The notes under the pieces are model-generated. The model was not told the origin of the DNA. It searched no databases and was given only the letters and a program-made list of their open reading frames with translations. A DNA stretch of 64,000 nucleotides, from assembly GCA_050084515.1 (NCBI GenBank), contig CM114271.1, positions 5,270,001-5,334,000 on the forward strand, written 5' to 3'. The DNA comes from Blasia pusilla. Its lineage: Eukaryota; Marchantiophyta; Marchantiopsida; Blasiales. Below, piece after piece: positions 11,857-23,512 of the stretch; position 1 is the first letter of the stretch, and each line of letters starts with the position of its first letter. The position numbers and the translations under genes are program-made.

Positions 11857-14504
11857 CTATGAAATCCCTCGTCTTTTTCTATACTCTTCACGGCTCAGTA
11901 AACCTGCTTCAGCTTTTGTCCAGTCCTCTGGTCTGGGCATTATGATGGCAATGAAACCCTCTGTATCTGGCTGCAATCAGTCCAAATGATAATGTCAGCC
12001 AATGTGTCAAATGGCATTGTTTTAAGTCCTGACACTCATTATTTCTCTCGCTTTCATTACATACGTCCTCCTCGACAAATTTCAAACTACCTTCACAATT
12101 CTCAAAATGGCAATGGTTACATTTCACATTTCATATCATCCAACACATTGCCCTGACACGCCAAGGCCTTGCCTAAAGCCAGGCAAGCCGTACCCGTTAA
12201 CCAGGTAGTAAACAATCATTGATTCCTACTATGATGTGACAGGGCATTGTACTCATTCTCTCCATCTACACTCACCTCATTCCTTGCAGTGACCATTGAG
12301 GAATACACTGGTTCAGAAGGGTTCGTTACACAATCCATATAAATAAGTTAACTTAAAAGGAATGCAAGAGTAAATGCACCACGACGTATTACCCCCAATT
12401 CCCTCCAAGCCTTGCCTCATTTTCCCTCCAGACATTTTTCACTCCTGAACACCCATACAAACGGTGATTTGCAACCTATCTGCCCCCCGTTGCTTATAAC
12501 TTGCACCTACCAGTGAAAGAATGAGTTGAGGATCTTTAATCAGCCGCTCGTTGACCTCCAGAAGTGTGCCTCTCACACAGCACCTGATAAAAGTAGACTT
12601 CCAAAACTCCATCAGAGATAAAGAAAATGACTTCAGAGAGAGGGAAAGAAGGGCCATCGGGAAAAAAAAAAACACGATACTTCCCATATCCAGGTGAATC
12701 TCATTTTAATTAAAGCGAGCTCACAAGCAGATAGGCAAGAACAACTCAAACCTGATCAAGAAGAAGGTCTCCCCTGCCAACACTTTACAGAGAACAGAAT
12801 TACTCTCCAACACTCGAGCATTCTGATCTTCAACCAAACATCTGTCAGCATATTGTGATGGAAGTAAACACTAGTCAACCTCAACCCTAAAGTTTTTTCA
12901 TAGCTCACACCTGAGGTCAGTCACTTAACTCACTCAAGTCTATCACTGCCTGATCCCTAAGTCAGCATATTAACAGAAGTATGTATCATTCTCCAAGTAG
13001 GAGCTTCATCATGAAGCAAACATCGTTGACAAAATAGACAAGATTGACATTCCGAAATTCATCACCTTTTTCCGCTTTCCCACAGCCTTTATATCTGCTC
13101 GATTCTGTTTGCCAACATTAAAATCCACACCAGTGACCGCTGAATCGGTCATAAATGCTGCATGAGATGGTGCCAACCCTACAACACAAAGTCTGATGTT
13201 GGTGTCAAGAAACAAAGTGAGTTCAGAAATGACAACGTGCATGTGCAGTCAGAGAGGTGAAAGTGAGACAGAATTGACAGAGTATCATATGCGCATGAAA
13301 GGCTGCAAGTGAATTCATTTTCAGAGAAATCTGAGTTGAGCTCTGAAACTTTGAGGTTCTTCCAACGAGAAATTAGGAGATGGCACAGACTTAAAAGTGT
13401 CGTAAATAGCAGTAGCCAACTCCACGGAATAAAATGACACATGAGAATATTCCATGTTCAATACCTGTAGCATCAAAGTCAGCTCACTAAACTCAACAGA
13501 ACATCGTCAGAAGAGTGCAGATAAGACGTACCCATTTGCATGTCTGAAAATGTATTGATCGTGGTACTCTTTGCCGACATCTGCATACGGCCATCAAAGA
13601 CGCCTACACTCATCAACCCGCAAGAGCATTCCCAACTCCCCAAGGCTGTAGCCTCGTCATCACAGCCTTCTTTCAGCTTCGCTTACAACTTGGGGTGATA
13701 AAGAACAGGGACACCTTCCTGTACATGAAATCTAGGATTCGCATTGGAGGTTTCAATCCATAGGAAAGGGCAATCGTAAGCAACTTCTGGGGCATCTCCT
13801 GTACATGAAGCCTAGGATTTGAATTGAAAGTGCAGTAGTAGGGAATTGAGTGGCACTTCTTGCCGATAATACCATGGGGGTCCAGACTGGAGGCCTCAAT
13901 GCATAGGAACGGGTAGTTGTATGGAAAACATCAGTGGCACTTTCTGTACACGAAACCAAGGGTTTTGGATTGGAGATTTCAATGTGTAGGCACGGGAAAA
14001 CGTAGGAAATTTCAGTGGCACTTACTAACATAAAAGCTAGGGTTCGGAATGGAGGATTCAGTTGCACAAACAGGCAATTTTAGGGCAATTTAGTGCCATT
14101 TCCTGTGCATTAAGCGTTGGATTCGGACGGAGGTCCAGCTGCACAGGAACGGGAGCTGGTAGGCGATTTCAGGGGAAATTTCCGTGCAGGACATCTACGG
14201 TTCGGATCGGAGAAGAATTCCAAGAGAAAGAGAGGGCGTACGCACCGACTGCAAAGTAGTGGGCGTAGTTGCATTCGTTCGCAGGAGGAGGACGAGGCGG
14301 CAATTCGTGGGCCGAAGGAAAGAGATCCAGTGGAAGACACTCCAAGGCTTCACAAATTCCAGAAACCTCAAGGTCTGGATTCATCTCCACCTCCATTCTG
14401 TCCTTCTCCTTCACCTCAGATTCACCAATTTCGTTCGTCTCGACGTCTGCAATCGGTTCCTCCATCTCATCCGTGCTCGATCCGTCTCCTATTTTCAATT
14501 CCAT
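11857..14504 (-). CDS. Abitram/FAM206-like protein, six exons
   Basis: Minus-strand coding exons, 5' to 3': 14504-14246, 13580-13532, 13192-13066, 12822-12752, 12583-12511, 11970-11857. The total is 693 nt, 230 residues plus stop. All five introns are GT-AG and every phase joins correctly. Residues 1-75 are acidic and low in structure. The conserved domain then shows DQYIFRHANGLCVVGLAPSH, GVDFNVGKQNRADIKAVGKR, KKNARVLESNSVLCKV, CCVRGTLLEVNERLI and EGFIAIIMPRPEDW, matching the block order of Abitram (FAM206A; compare the known CVRGRLMEVN and EGYIA blocks). The start ATG has strong context (aacATGg). The first spliced residue before LCVV is Gly where family members usually have Arg. Function in plants is poorly defined; animal Abitram is nuclear and actin-linked. 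The family call is by motif, the gene model by splice logic. Confidence 0.8.
13713..14200. repeat. Intronic ~80-bp minisatellite, about 7 copies
   Basis: Units with the pattern (t/c)ctgta(c/t)a(t/c)gaaacc(t)agggttcggattggag..tttcaatgcataggaacggg..gtaggaatttcagtggcact begin near 13713, 13796, 13857, 13938, 14020, 14097 and 14175. They fill the first intron of the Abitram-like gene (13581-14245) and stop just before exon 1. Unit length varies from 62 to 83 bp, with strong divergence. Confidence 0.8.
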
Positions 14505-15313
14505 GTTCGCATCGGCCCTTATCTCACTCCTTTCTCTGCCTCTGAAGCAACCCTCAAAACCTAAAACCCTACAGTTGTGCTAGCAAACGATCAATGTCCA
14601 CAACCCTAAACCTGTGTGGATTCACTACGTGCTGACATCTGTACTCTCATTGAAGGAAGGGGATTATTAGAGGGGTTGCTAAAGACTCCTAAGGGGGAAA
14701 ACATGACATGAAGGACCGGAACCCATAGGATGTAGAAGGAGGTGAAAGGATAGGAGGGTCTCAAGGGCCTTAAGAGGCTCTTAAGGCCAGGACCCATGGG
14801 TTGGAGGTTGCCACTTTTTCTGCGCTCAGAACTTTTGGGCGCAGAAGTTGTAGGGCGTCCTCACGACCCTCAAAAATACATATTTGGCGGTTATTGCGAA
14901 TAACGGTTGTGTTTTCTTGGATTGTCATTCGGAAAACTAATTTGGGTGCAGAAATGAGGTCGCCGCAACCTCTATAGCCATGCATGGGACTCGGCCCTTG
15001 GAGCCTGAGCTTATGGACAGAGGGTAAGGTGATGTATTTTTTGGGCCCAAAATGATTTTCCATTGGACAATGTAGCGAAAAGATCCGATCCTTGGTAATT
15101 ACTCTCGGTCCCCGGTTAGATGAGGTCGTCACGACGCTGGGTCATTTATGTGCCCAAAAGTTCTGGGCATAGAAAAATTGGCGACCTTCTATGGTCGCAG
15201 TGACCCAACACCCATGGGATCAAGCGTTCACGGCCGGATCCCATTGACAATCGCGCAGATCATCGTGACCTACTTTTTCGGCCCAAAAAATTTTCATTCA
15301 AACGAATTCAAAC

Positions 15314-15360
15314 GGTAAGATATTTTCTTTCAAACGGAAAATGAAAGAAAACATCTTACC
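15314..15360. repeat. 19-bp inverted repeat, 9-nt loop
   Basis: Arms 15314-15332 (ggtaagatattttctttca) and 15342-15360 are complementary with one mismatch. Same style of short foldback as at 2474, 5702 and 9012. Confidence 0.8.
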
Positions 15361-16729
15361 ATCGCACAATAAGAGTAGAGACCGTAGTAACAATCCGATT
15401 TTCCAATTGAAAGGGTCATGATGACCTTAGACATTTCCTACGTTTAAAAGTTTAGGATGTAGGAATTTCAGCGATTGGTAGGAAATTGAATGACATTATG
15501 GCCATAGGATCCAGCCCTTAGAGCCAGATCCCATGGATACTCGAGACCGCGAGGGTCCCAAAAACAGAGTTCGCACACCATACGAGAAATGGATACTAAT
15601 GAAATTCATCCGAAACATGACTTTTTAAGGTTGCAGAGTTGTGACCAAAAAACATCACTACCATGGGGGATTGCGAGGAAGCTATGGTTTCAAGTGCCCA
15701 TTGGAGTCGGCTTTTAAGAGCCTAGTCCCATGAGAGACAAAGATCACGAGGATTCTGAATTCGTTTGAAATTTGCAATCTAATAGAGCATGGGATGTAGC
15801 ATGGAAGTCCCAACTTCTCAATCAAACAATTCTAGATAGCCACAAGAAAAATAGCCTCAAGGAGCAATTCATTTAGGGCATGCAGAATTTCCATCTCAAC
15901 TTATGGGTTTTAGAAACGTGTAAGTTCACAAATATACAGTTAATATAAGACTCCAATTGTGCAAAATGGTAAATATTCACAACGAAATCTGCACCTTAGG
16001 ACTTTTTCTTAAAATGCAAAACGAAATCTTGTTAGGAAGGAACTAGCTAAGAATGGGTAATTTAAATTACCCAATGTCACTGAGTACTAACTTGGAAATT
16101 GACCCATTAACTTAAATGACCTCTAAAATTAACCCCAAGTCATCTAAGGACCAGTTCAATAACATGAAAATTTGCACGGCTCTCTATAGAGTCAGAACTC
16201 AGAGCCTTTATGGCTCCGAGTTTCTAGAACTCCAGAAACCCCGGACCCCCCTGCCCCGCCTACCCACCCGCCATTCCCCCTACCCACCCGCTATTCCCCC
16301 TACCTATCCACTACCCTGAGTCGGTCGAAGAGTTTTCTCCGGCCTTCTTATAAATATCCGCCCTCCGGTTCGGATGTGGGAGCAGTAATGCAGTGACGGA
16401 TATTTATCTCGCCACATCCATATCCATGCTCCATATGACTGCATGGGAGGCATGGGAATTTCCATGCCTATCATCCCCACATACCTGCATTCGATGTGTC
16501 ACGAACAGGAGCCAATGCCTTGTTTTGCTCACTTAGTTAGGCATATAAGCACTTTGGGGCTCTGACACGTCTGCGGATCCACCAATAAGGATGTAGTACG
16601 ATGAGGAAGTTGATCCACCACATCAAATATCTAACCAATTACCTGACTTCAAACGTAGACGGAGGAGATTGCCCCTTTGCAGTTTGTTGTGATCCGACGA
16701 TACACATGAGAGGACACACATGACAGGAC

Positions 16730-16843
16730 AAAATGCCTGCCAACATTGAGTCCTTTGTACACTCCCATTATACGATGTTAATGTCATAATGCCTTCCAAC
16801 GTTGAGTCCTTTGTACACTCCCATTATACGACGTTAATATGTT
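16730..16843. repeat. 57-bp tandem duplication
   Basis: Two adjacent copies share aatgcctgccaac[a]ttgag, cctttgtacactcccattat and acgatgttaat, with a few substitutions. The second copy contains ataatgccttcc (16786-16797), the reverse complement of a GGAAGGCATT motif that recurs further right. Confidence 0.85.
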
Positions 16844-16900
16844 GTCGTATTGGAACATTGCGATTTCGGGCTTGTGTAGGTTTAGGGTTTAGTTTCACAT

Positions 16901-16957
16901 GTTAGCCCGTGTGTTAGTCCGTGTGTTAGCCCATGTGTTAGCCCGTGTGCTAGTCCC
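16901..16957. repeat. 12-bp tandem repeat (gttagcccgtgt), about 5 copies
   Basis: Consecutive copies of gttag(c/t)cc(g/a)(t)gtgt with single-base variation. Confidence 0.8.
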
Positions 16958-17835
16958 TTCCGGTGAGGCGGTCGTGTGTTAATCCCTTGCGGTTCTCTGG
17001 AGCTCTAATCGTGTTGGAATAGCAACCGAGTATCCATCCACATTCGGATGGTGAATGTTTTGAACTGAAATTGCTCCGTGTAGTAAGAATTTTCACAAAC
17101 TTTCATTGCAGAGGGGTAGGAGTTCGATTGGAGTTGTTGAAGACACACTTCTCCGGGTACACGGAGGGATTTGTATTGTGTGGCGTTGGTGCGACCGTGT
17201 TTGGTCCCTTTGCTTCTAGAGGAGGTAATTTATTGTCCGTCCCTACCTTTTCCAAGAAATCCGTCTGTTTCAATTGAGTGAATGGCTACTCGAAAGCGTA
17301 TATTCCTTCAGTTCTTCACTACAATCATCTATTCGCTTTTATCGTAGGTTCTTAGCAAGGGGCAGTGGCTTTCTTATTCGAATGTACTTGTTTATTGTGA
17401 CTCTTTATTGTTTACTATTTGCTTGGTGACTTTTTACTGTTTACTGTTCCTTATGACTTTTTGTTGGGTCATTCCCGTAATGCCTTCTATTATTGCCCCA
17501 TAATGCCTTCTCTTATCGCTCACAGCAAAGATACTTATAGATCTAAGAGATTTCCCTCATTGATGCAAATCATTCTATGTGAGCCGAAGGATGATGTTCT
17601 TTCTCCGGGATGAAAGATCTTAATTCTCAAATCCAGGTCATGCTCATAAATTATAGCTCAGAACTCTGTGTAGCAATAGAAACGCAAGCCGCTCTACTAC
17701 CAATTGTGTAGATGAAATTCTCAGTCACCCCGATCTTGCTCCGATTAAAGAGGCACGTGAATCCAAGATCAATATTGGCATCTTGTTGATCTTGTAATAA
17801 TTTTGCTTGCTGTGCATTGTTCTGAAGTACCCTTT

Positions 17836-19190
17836 TCAGTTCAGTTCGTAACATCTACACTTGCTCCTGCCACTTGAATGTGTGTTGTGATGCCATCTGC
17901 AACTGCGACCATACTTGATTAGCCCCAAATTTGAGGTTAGTAGCCAAGCGGGATTGGTAGATTCATAATTTGCTTCTGCTATGCTACTCTGAGGGCCCGC
18001 AAGAAGCTGTTCATTGAGATCTGCAATCTCCTGATCTTTCAGTTGCATCTTCCTTTGTAGCTCTTCGTTGTTATGAGGAGCCTTTGTTGCGCTTTGAGCC
18101 CGCTCTGTCAAGTTACTAAGACCTGACAGATACCAAGCCCAATCTCGCTGCAGCATTTCTTGGAATGCGAGGAAGAATATCTGACTATAACGTTTCACTG
18201 ACGAGTTTTGAATGAAACACGGAGCACCCTGCAGACTTCTAGTAGACGATGTGTAATCATCAAACTTATACGTACATAAAACAAGCTTCAGAATGCAGGC
18301 ACGTGGAAGTGACAAAGTCATCAGAATTGCCGTGTTCCCAATCAGCAAGAAGAAAACTAGATAAAAGTCATTGCAGAAGCATGCAAAGAAGACCGTGTCC
18401 ACGCAACATACACACCTTCAACATGCCGAGGACGCGCACCACTGTTTCTTTCATTAGAGTACGTTTCATGTCACAGAAGTATATGAGACAAAGAGTTTCA
18501 GATATAACTCGACGTCCTCACAATCAAAAATTTCCACCAGATGCGGATATGTTCGTTCTTCGCTTTGACCACCTATCCGGCAGTTTAGCGACAAAAAATC
18601 TACTATTGGCAACCATCATGTGCTTGTGCACACATACTTGTCAGTTGCACCCGTCCTTCTTGCTCAACGTCAACTTAAGGTCGCTTGAGGCAACATCATT
18701 AAACTGGTTTCTTGGTGGAACCTCCTAAAATTCCGCTTACTTTCTCTTGGAGCGACGGTTGTGGCCCCGGCAATGCAAGATGATGGAAGTGAGTTGAGGG
18801 GACCTTCTTTGGCGTGCACTAGAAGGGGCTTGGGGAGAACCTCTTGCTCGTGAGCCATCATTTCGAATAGTGTCAGAGATGGGGTCGACTTGGCTCTGTC
18901 TATATGTGGCGAGCTACCGATGTTCGAAGTGCAGCCATTGAGTTTGCTATAGGAGAAATACGAAGGCTGAGGCATGATGGTTGCGCCCTCCGTAGACAAT
19001 TGCTCCACAAGAGGAGATACCTTATCCGGCGACAGGCGAGGATGAAAAGGCGAAGTAGGATGAAGCTCTAATCCCTCAGCTAAGCTCGTGAATTTCTTCG
19101 AGATTAGCCCGCTTGACGTTTTCTAAGACCTGACAAATACCAAGCCCAATCTTCCTGCAGCATTTCCTCGCCTCATCTTTCAAGAATGCT
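17836..19190 (-). pseudogene. Duplicated fragment of an unidentified gene
   Basis: Minus-strand frames look like real protein: FLKDEARKCCRKIGLGICQV near 19.15 kb, a Ser/Pro-rich stretch with STEGATIMPQPSYFSY and SLTLFEMMAHEQEVLP at 18.75-19.06 kb, and a helical segment QRKMQLKDQEIADLNEQL near 18.04 kb. The ~60-bp block encoding KCC..IGLGICQVL occurs twice, at 18112-18172 and 19116-19175, in the same orientation, so this is a partial internal duplication. Frames are interrupted and no family was recognised. It is either a broken gene or fragments moved by a transposon. Confidence 0.4.
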
Positions 19191-19225
19191 TGCTCGAATC
19201 GCTAAACCTTGCTCCCCGCCCCGAC

Positions 19226-19567
19226 TGCCAATCGACTCGATCCTCCACTCGAACCTCTCTCTCTCTCTCTCCGTAGAATTAATTTTGTATTGAGGTCACC
19301 TCCGAATTGGATGCCTGGTCACAAATTTGGCTCGATCCTCCACCCAAACCTCTCTCTCTCTCTCCGTAGAATTAATTCTATATCGAGGTCACCTCCGAAT
19401 TGGATGCCATGTCACGAATTCGGCTCAATCCTCCACCCGAACCTCTCTCTCTCTCCGTAGAATTAATTCTGTATCGAGGTCACCTCCGATTGGATCTTTC
19501 ACGGTCGGCTCGATCCTCCACCCAAACCCCTCTCTCTCTCCTCCACCTCTCTCTCTCTCTCTCTCTC

Positions 19568-19646
<79 letters not shown>

Positions 19647-19900
19647 GAATTAATTTTGTATCGAGGTCACCTCCGAATTAGATGCCATGTCACGAATTCG
19701 GCTCGATCCTCCACCCGAACCTCTCTTTCTCTCTCTCCATAGAATTAGTTCTGTATCGAGATCACCTCTGAATTGGATGTCAGGTCGCGAATTTGGCTCG
19801 ATCCTCCACCCGAACCTCTCTCTCTCTCTCTCTCTCTCCGTAGAATTAATTATGTATCCAGGTCACCTCCAAATTGGATGCTAGGTCGCAAATTCGGCCT
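19226..19900. repeat. ~95-bp tandem repeat with CT microsatellite expansions, 6 copies
   Basis: Units start near 19232, 19331, 19424, 19509, 19702 and 19797 with ctcgatcctccaccc(g/a)aacc. Each contains a (CT)n tract and then gtagaattaatt(c/t)tgtatcgaggtc and acctccgaattggatgcc. The tract in the fourth unit has expanded to ~70 bp (19572-19642). Leu/Ser-rich ORFs over this region are repeat artefacts. Confidence 0.9.
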
Positions 19901-19984
19901 GCAATCAACACTCAGGCGTGATCGATGCGGACTTGTTGCGGAGCTACACAACGACTTGACTCAAAGCACTACGACCACAAATTA

Positions 19985-20903
19985 GCTAAACGATGCAGCT
20001 CCCGATAGGATTTCTGGATCTGTCTTAGTCGACGACGGAACACGTACGAGTGTTCGGAATTCGACGTCGCACGAAAGATGTGTTTGCCTGCGCGCGTGAA
20101 GCAGGAGGGGAGAGAAGCGAGTCCAAGCGTGCTCCAGGCTCCTGCCCTCAGCCGCTAGAGCTTATGAACCTATTCTCAAAAGGTGGTCCCTGGGAGGGCC
20201 CGCAAGGTGGCTGCGATTAGGAGCTACTGGGAAAAACTAAGGAATTTGCAATGTGCCATAGCGACCACTCACTTTCTAATGTGTCGATAAATTGTTCTAT
20301 TTCGAGATAGATTGTCGGTAGACATCTTGGTCATGGCCACCACGGTTAATCTGAGATGTACAAACAAATGTGCATGCACTCATGACTAGAGAGCGCTAGC
20401 TTTGATGCGGGACAGCCAAGCTCGCGGTGTTCACCCACTTTTGTGGAAGCACATGTCCAAGCGAGGGTCGCTCTGTGGCGTGGAACGACCCCGAAGGTTT
20501 CACCTTTACAAAGCTCTCTGTCTGATTTTTCACGAACTTTCATTGCTAGAGGGGTAGGAGGGGTATAAGATTAGGAAATATTCAAGTAAATTGCAGATCA
20601 AATGGCATTTTGTCTTGTTAAAACCTTGGATGCATTAGCTAAGCATGAGCCTTTGAAGGCATGCCCTCCACTCGGAATGCATTCCATCCACTTGGAAGGC
20701 ATTCCTCCTATTATGAAAACTATCTCTCCCTCTCTCTGCTTACTGATATATCAGATTATAAAGCATTCAAGAAACCCGTAGATCAGAAGGCATGCAGAGC
20801 CAATTTAAACCCCCAAAGAATCTAACCAAGCCTCAGCCTTGGAAGTGTATATAGATAGGAGACCAACCACACTATATGTAGGAGATAGTTACCAAAGCCA
20901 AAG

Positions 20904-20908
<5 letters not shown>
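19985..20908. other. No gene; first cluster of the GGAAKGCATTCC motif
   Basis: No coding exon was recognised. At 20653-20705 three related words follow one another: ttgaaggcatgcc, the perfect palindrome GGAATGCATTCC (20674-20685) and GGAAGGCATTCC (20694-20705). A fourth (agaaggcatgca) lies near 20785. Confidence 0.6.

Positions 20909-20999
<91 letters not shown>
20909..20999. repeat. (CT)n microsatellite, ~45 units
   Basis: An uninterrupted CT run just upstream of the BED-finger ORF. It would be a polypyrimidine leader if that ORF was transcribed. Confidence 0.97.
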
Positions 21000-21002
<3 letters not shown>

Positions 21003-21035
21003 AGTAAATAAAATTTTTGTTTTGTTTTGAATTCA

Positions 21036-23512
21036 ATGTGTCTCAAGAGTGATCTCTCCATGGCTACTTCAAATCCATATATGTCTCGAGTTGTGTGTGG
21101 TGTTGCTTTGGGGGAGAACACATATTGGAGATACTTGCATGATGGCACCAAGTGGATTTGCTTGGTTTGTAACCGCATATTCTCTACCAAAAACAAGACA
21201 AAGTGTAACCAACACTTGATTAAAAAGCATCCAAGCCTCGAACAATGCTACTTAGTTCCATTGGAACATGCGGGTAGGCCTCCTATTGACCCTAGAAAGG
21301 GCCGTAAGAGGCAGATTAGTGATTCCCAAAGAGAGAAAGAGAAGTTGAAGAAATCTGGTGATGCAACTAAGCGAGAGGAAAAAATGAGAAGGGAGAAATT
21401 ATATCGATTGCGCTAATTTCATTCAGAAAGATGGTTAGCAATTAAGGACCGTCCTAAGATCCCTCATTTGGGAAAGAAGCCACCCTTGTTAGCTTTGATG
21501 GAGTGTAATCTCCAACATTGCTTTGACATTGATAATTGGGACGAGCTCTTAAATAGCAAGAAGTATGGGCATTGTCTTGTGAAAGTTCGTGAGTGTCAAA
21601 CAAGAAATGGCATGATGGAGATGGTTGTGTTGGGATGCTTGGCTGTCATTGAGAAAGCAAGTGAGCCAATGTCTACAGATTTGATTGGGAGGGGCAAGCA
21701 ATACTTTCTGCACTTTCACTTGGTGAAAAACTATGGGGGGTGGTGGAGAAAAAAGGGGGTGTGCACTTGGATTTGCTTCCTTCTGAATATTCTAATGAGA
21801 GAGATCAGCAAGTGAGGGAGACAATTGCTTGGATAGCGAGGAAGAAGCAAAACTTGATGGGATGGATGGAGAGAGATCAAGAAAAATACTCAGATTTCAT
21901 GGCAAAGCAACAATATCAGGAATGGTTGGAGAGGAGGAATCTAGAGAAAGTGAAGGAGGTTTGTGAGGAAAGGGCATGTAGGTATGTGCCCAAAGAGAAG
22001 ATAGATGTAGACCTTCAATGGTCTAGGAAGAGTGGCAATCAATCGGGAGTTGGAGGTAGCTCCAATAACTCCTCTACCTCGTCCACTTCAACTTCAGATA
22101 ACTCTGAACACATTAGTGACTTTGAAGTTTTGCGCCCACAGAGGTCTTCTAGGGTGGTCCTTGATTGTGTTACACTGAGGAGTCCCATTGTGCTTGAGGA
22201 GGTGGGAGAGGACCATGATGTCCATACTGATGTTGAGGAGCCGAGACGAAGAGTGACGCGGACCAGATCCATGGGAGAAACCATTGCATCCGAGGAGACG
22301 TTACCCCGAGTCTTCAAAAGGCTCAAGAAGAGAGTAAGGCATGAGGTTAGTAGAAACTCCCCCAAAATGCCTACAAAGATCCCTACTTCATTGGAGGTAG
22401 ATGAAGATCATGTAGGAGACCCATCAGTGGCACCTACCGTTTGCGTCATGGAAGGCATTCCATCAACTATAAGCATAGATCCTCACATTGATGTGTGTGG
22501 GGTTACAATAGAGAGTGCTTATACCTCACCACAAAGGGAAAATCCAGATTTGAGTTCTTTCAATAATAGTTCATGTCATGGAGATAGAGATTTTGTTGGC
22601 GGAAGTCCTATCTCATACACACGGGTTATTCAAACTCCTGTCTCAACCATCTCCATACAAGGTGGTTTGGATCCCATTCATGTAGGAAATTTGGATGTTG
22701 GGACCATCCCTATGGCAGTGGAGGTTTCCTCTGAAGGTACACCATCTGAAGAACTCCCATGCATTCCACCCACTAATGAACCTGTTGGAGATGACTGTCA
22801 AAATTTGGAAGGCATTCCAACAAATGGATCCCCAATAGGCAGCTTGAAAGAGGATAGTGCAAAGCTCTTGGATCACTTGGGAGAGACAACTTATGTTGCT
22901 GAACTTGGTGACATAGATGTTGGTACATCTGAGTCTTTACATTTTGTGGATTCATTGTGTGAAATTGTGGATAGTGTAAACCATCACATCACAAAGATTC
23001 CTCTTGAGCATGGTTTTATTACACCAGTGAATACACATTCGGATTCTCTTAAGAATTCAAGTATAATAGGTGAGGATTGTGATCCTTATATTGATGGTGT
23101 GAGAGAGGGACCTTCTTCTCGTTACCTTCTTGCTTTGAAAAAGAACCTGTTGAAAGTTGCATCCCCATATGGAGTGAGGAAGAGAAATGTCTCAGTGCAC
23201 GAAGAAGTGGATGATTCTACAAGAGGGGGGCTTTCAACTCAAGTGGAGGATATAGATCCCATATCTGACACCCAGATATTAAGGGATGTAAATGAGGTTA
23301 ATGATGAATGGGCCATACCTCCATCCGTAACCCAAGTAGCGGATGCAGTAGAATACGAGAAGATGGAGGATGAGCTACCAAGTGCATCCCAACTCCATGT
23401 TACTCAGGTCATGGCCGAGACAAACACAAAACTTCTTGTGGATGAAAGTTTGAAAAGGTCTAAGAGCATCCAACGACATACTGGATTCTCTCCCCACCAT
23501 GGAGGAGTGTAG
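21036..23512 (+). pseudogene. BED-type zinc finger protein, one stop and one frameshift
   Basis: ATG at 21036 (or 21060, ATGGCTACT) opens a reading frame with a BED-like finger near residues 40-65: WICLVCNRIF then NQHLIKKH (Cys-x2-Cys, His-x4-His). A TAA at 21414-21416 interrupts the frame, which then continues to ~21735. A run of six G at 21735-21740 marks a shift into the next frame. That frame is open for ~590 codons to the stop at 23510-23512. The second part has a charged helical region (QQYQEWLERRNLEKVKEVCE), a Ser/Thr-rich stretch and a long acidic low-complexity region. Joined, it would be ~825 residues. BED fingers are typical of hAT and other transposon-derived proteins; the C-terminal part was not recognised. 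It is probably an accessory or transposase-linked ORF of a decayed element. Confidence 0.55.

Larger units (their letters stand above)
14505..17600. other. Intergenic DNA with small repeats, no recognised gene
   Basis: The first ~100 bp is the Abitram-like promoter/5' UTR, with an aaccctcaaaacctaaaaccc tract resembling telo-boxes. Further left-to-right, 14.8-15.7 kb repeats phrases such as ttttgggc(g/c)c and a 'cccatggga' motif without coding potential. Short tandem repeats occur at 16247-16315 (taccc[a]cccgc type). Confidence 0.4.

Noticed and set aside
14117-14583. Several plus-strand ORFs over 100 codons
   Set aside because: They are antisense shadows of exon 1 of the Abitram-like gene, whose minus-strand frame splices correctly.
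19209-19985. Leu/Ser-rich ORFs
   Set aside because: Translations of CT microsatellites and ~95-bp repeats.
20822-21196. Minus-strand ORF with a long Arg-Glu repeat
   Set aside because: Reverse reading of the (CT)n tract.
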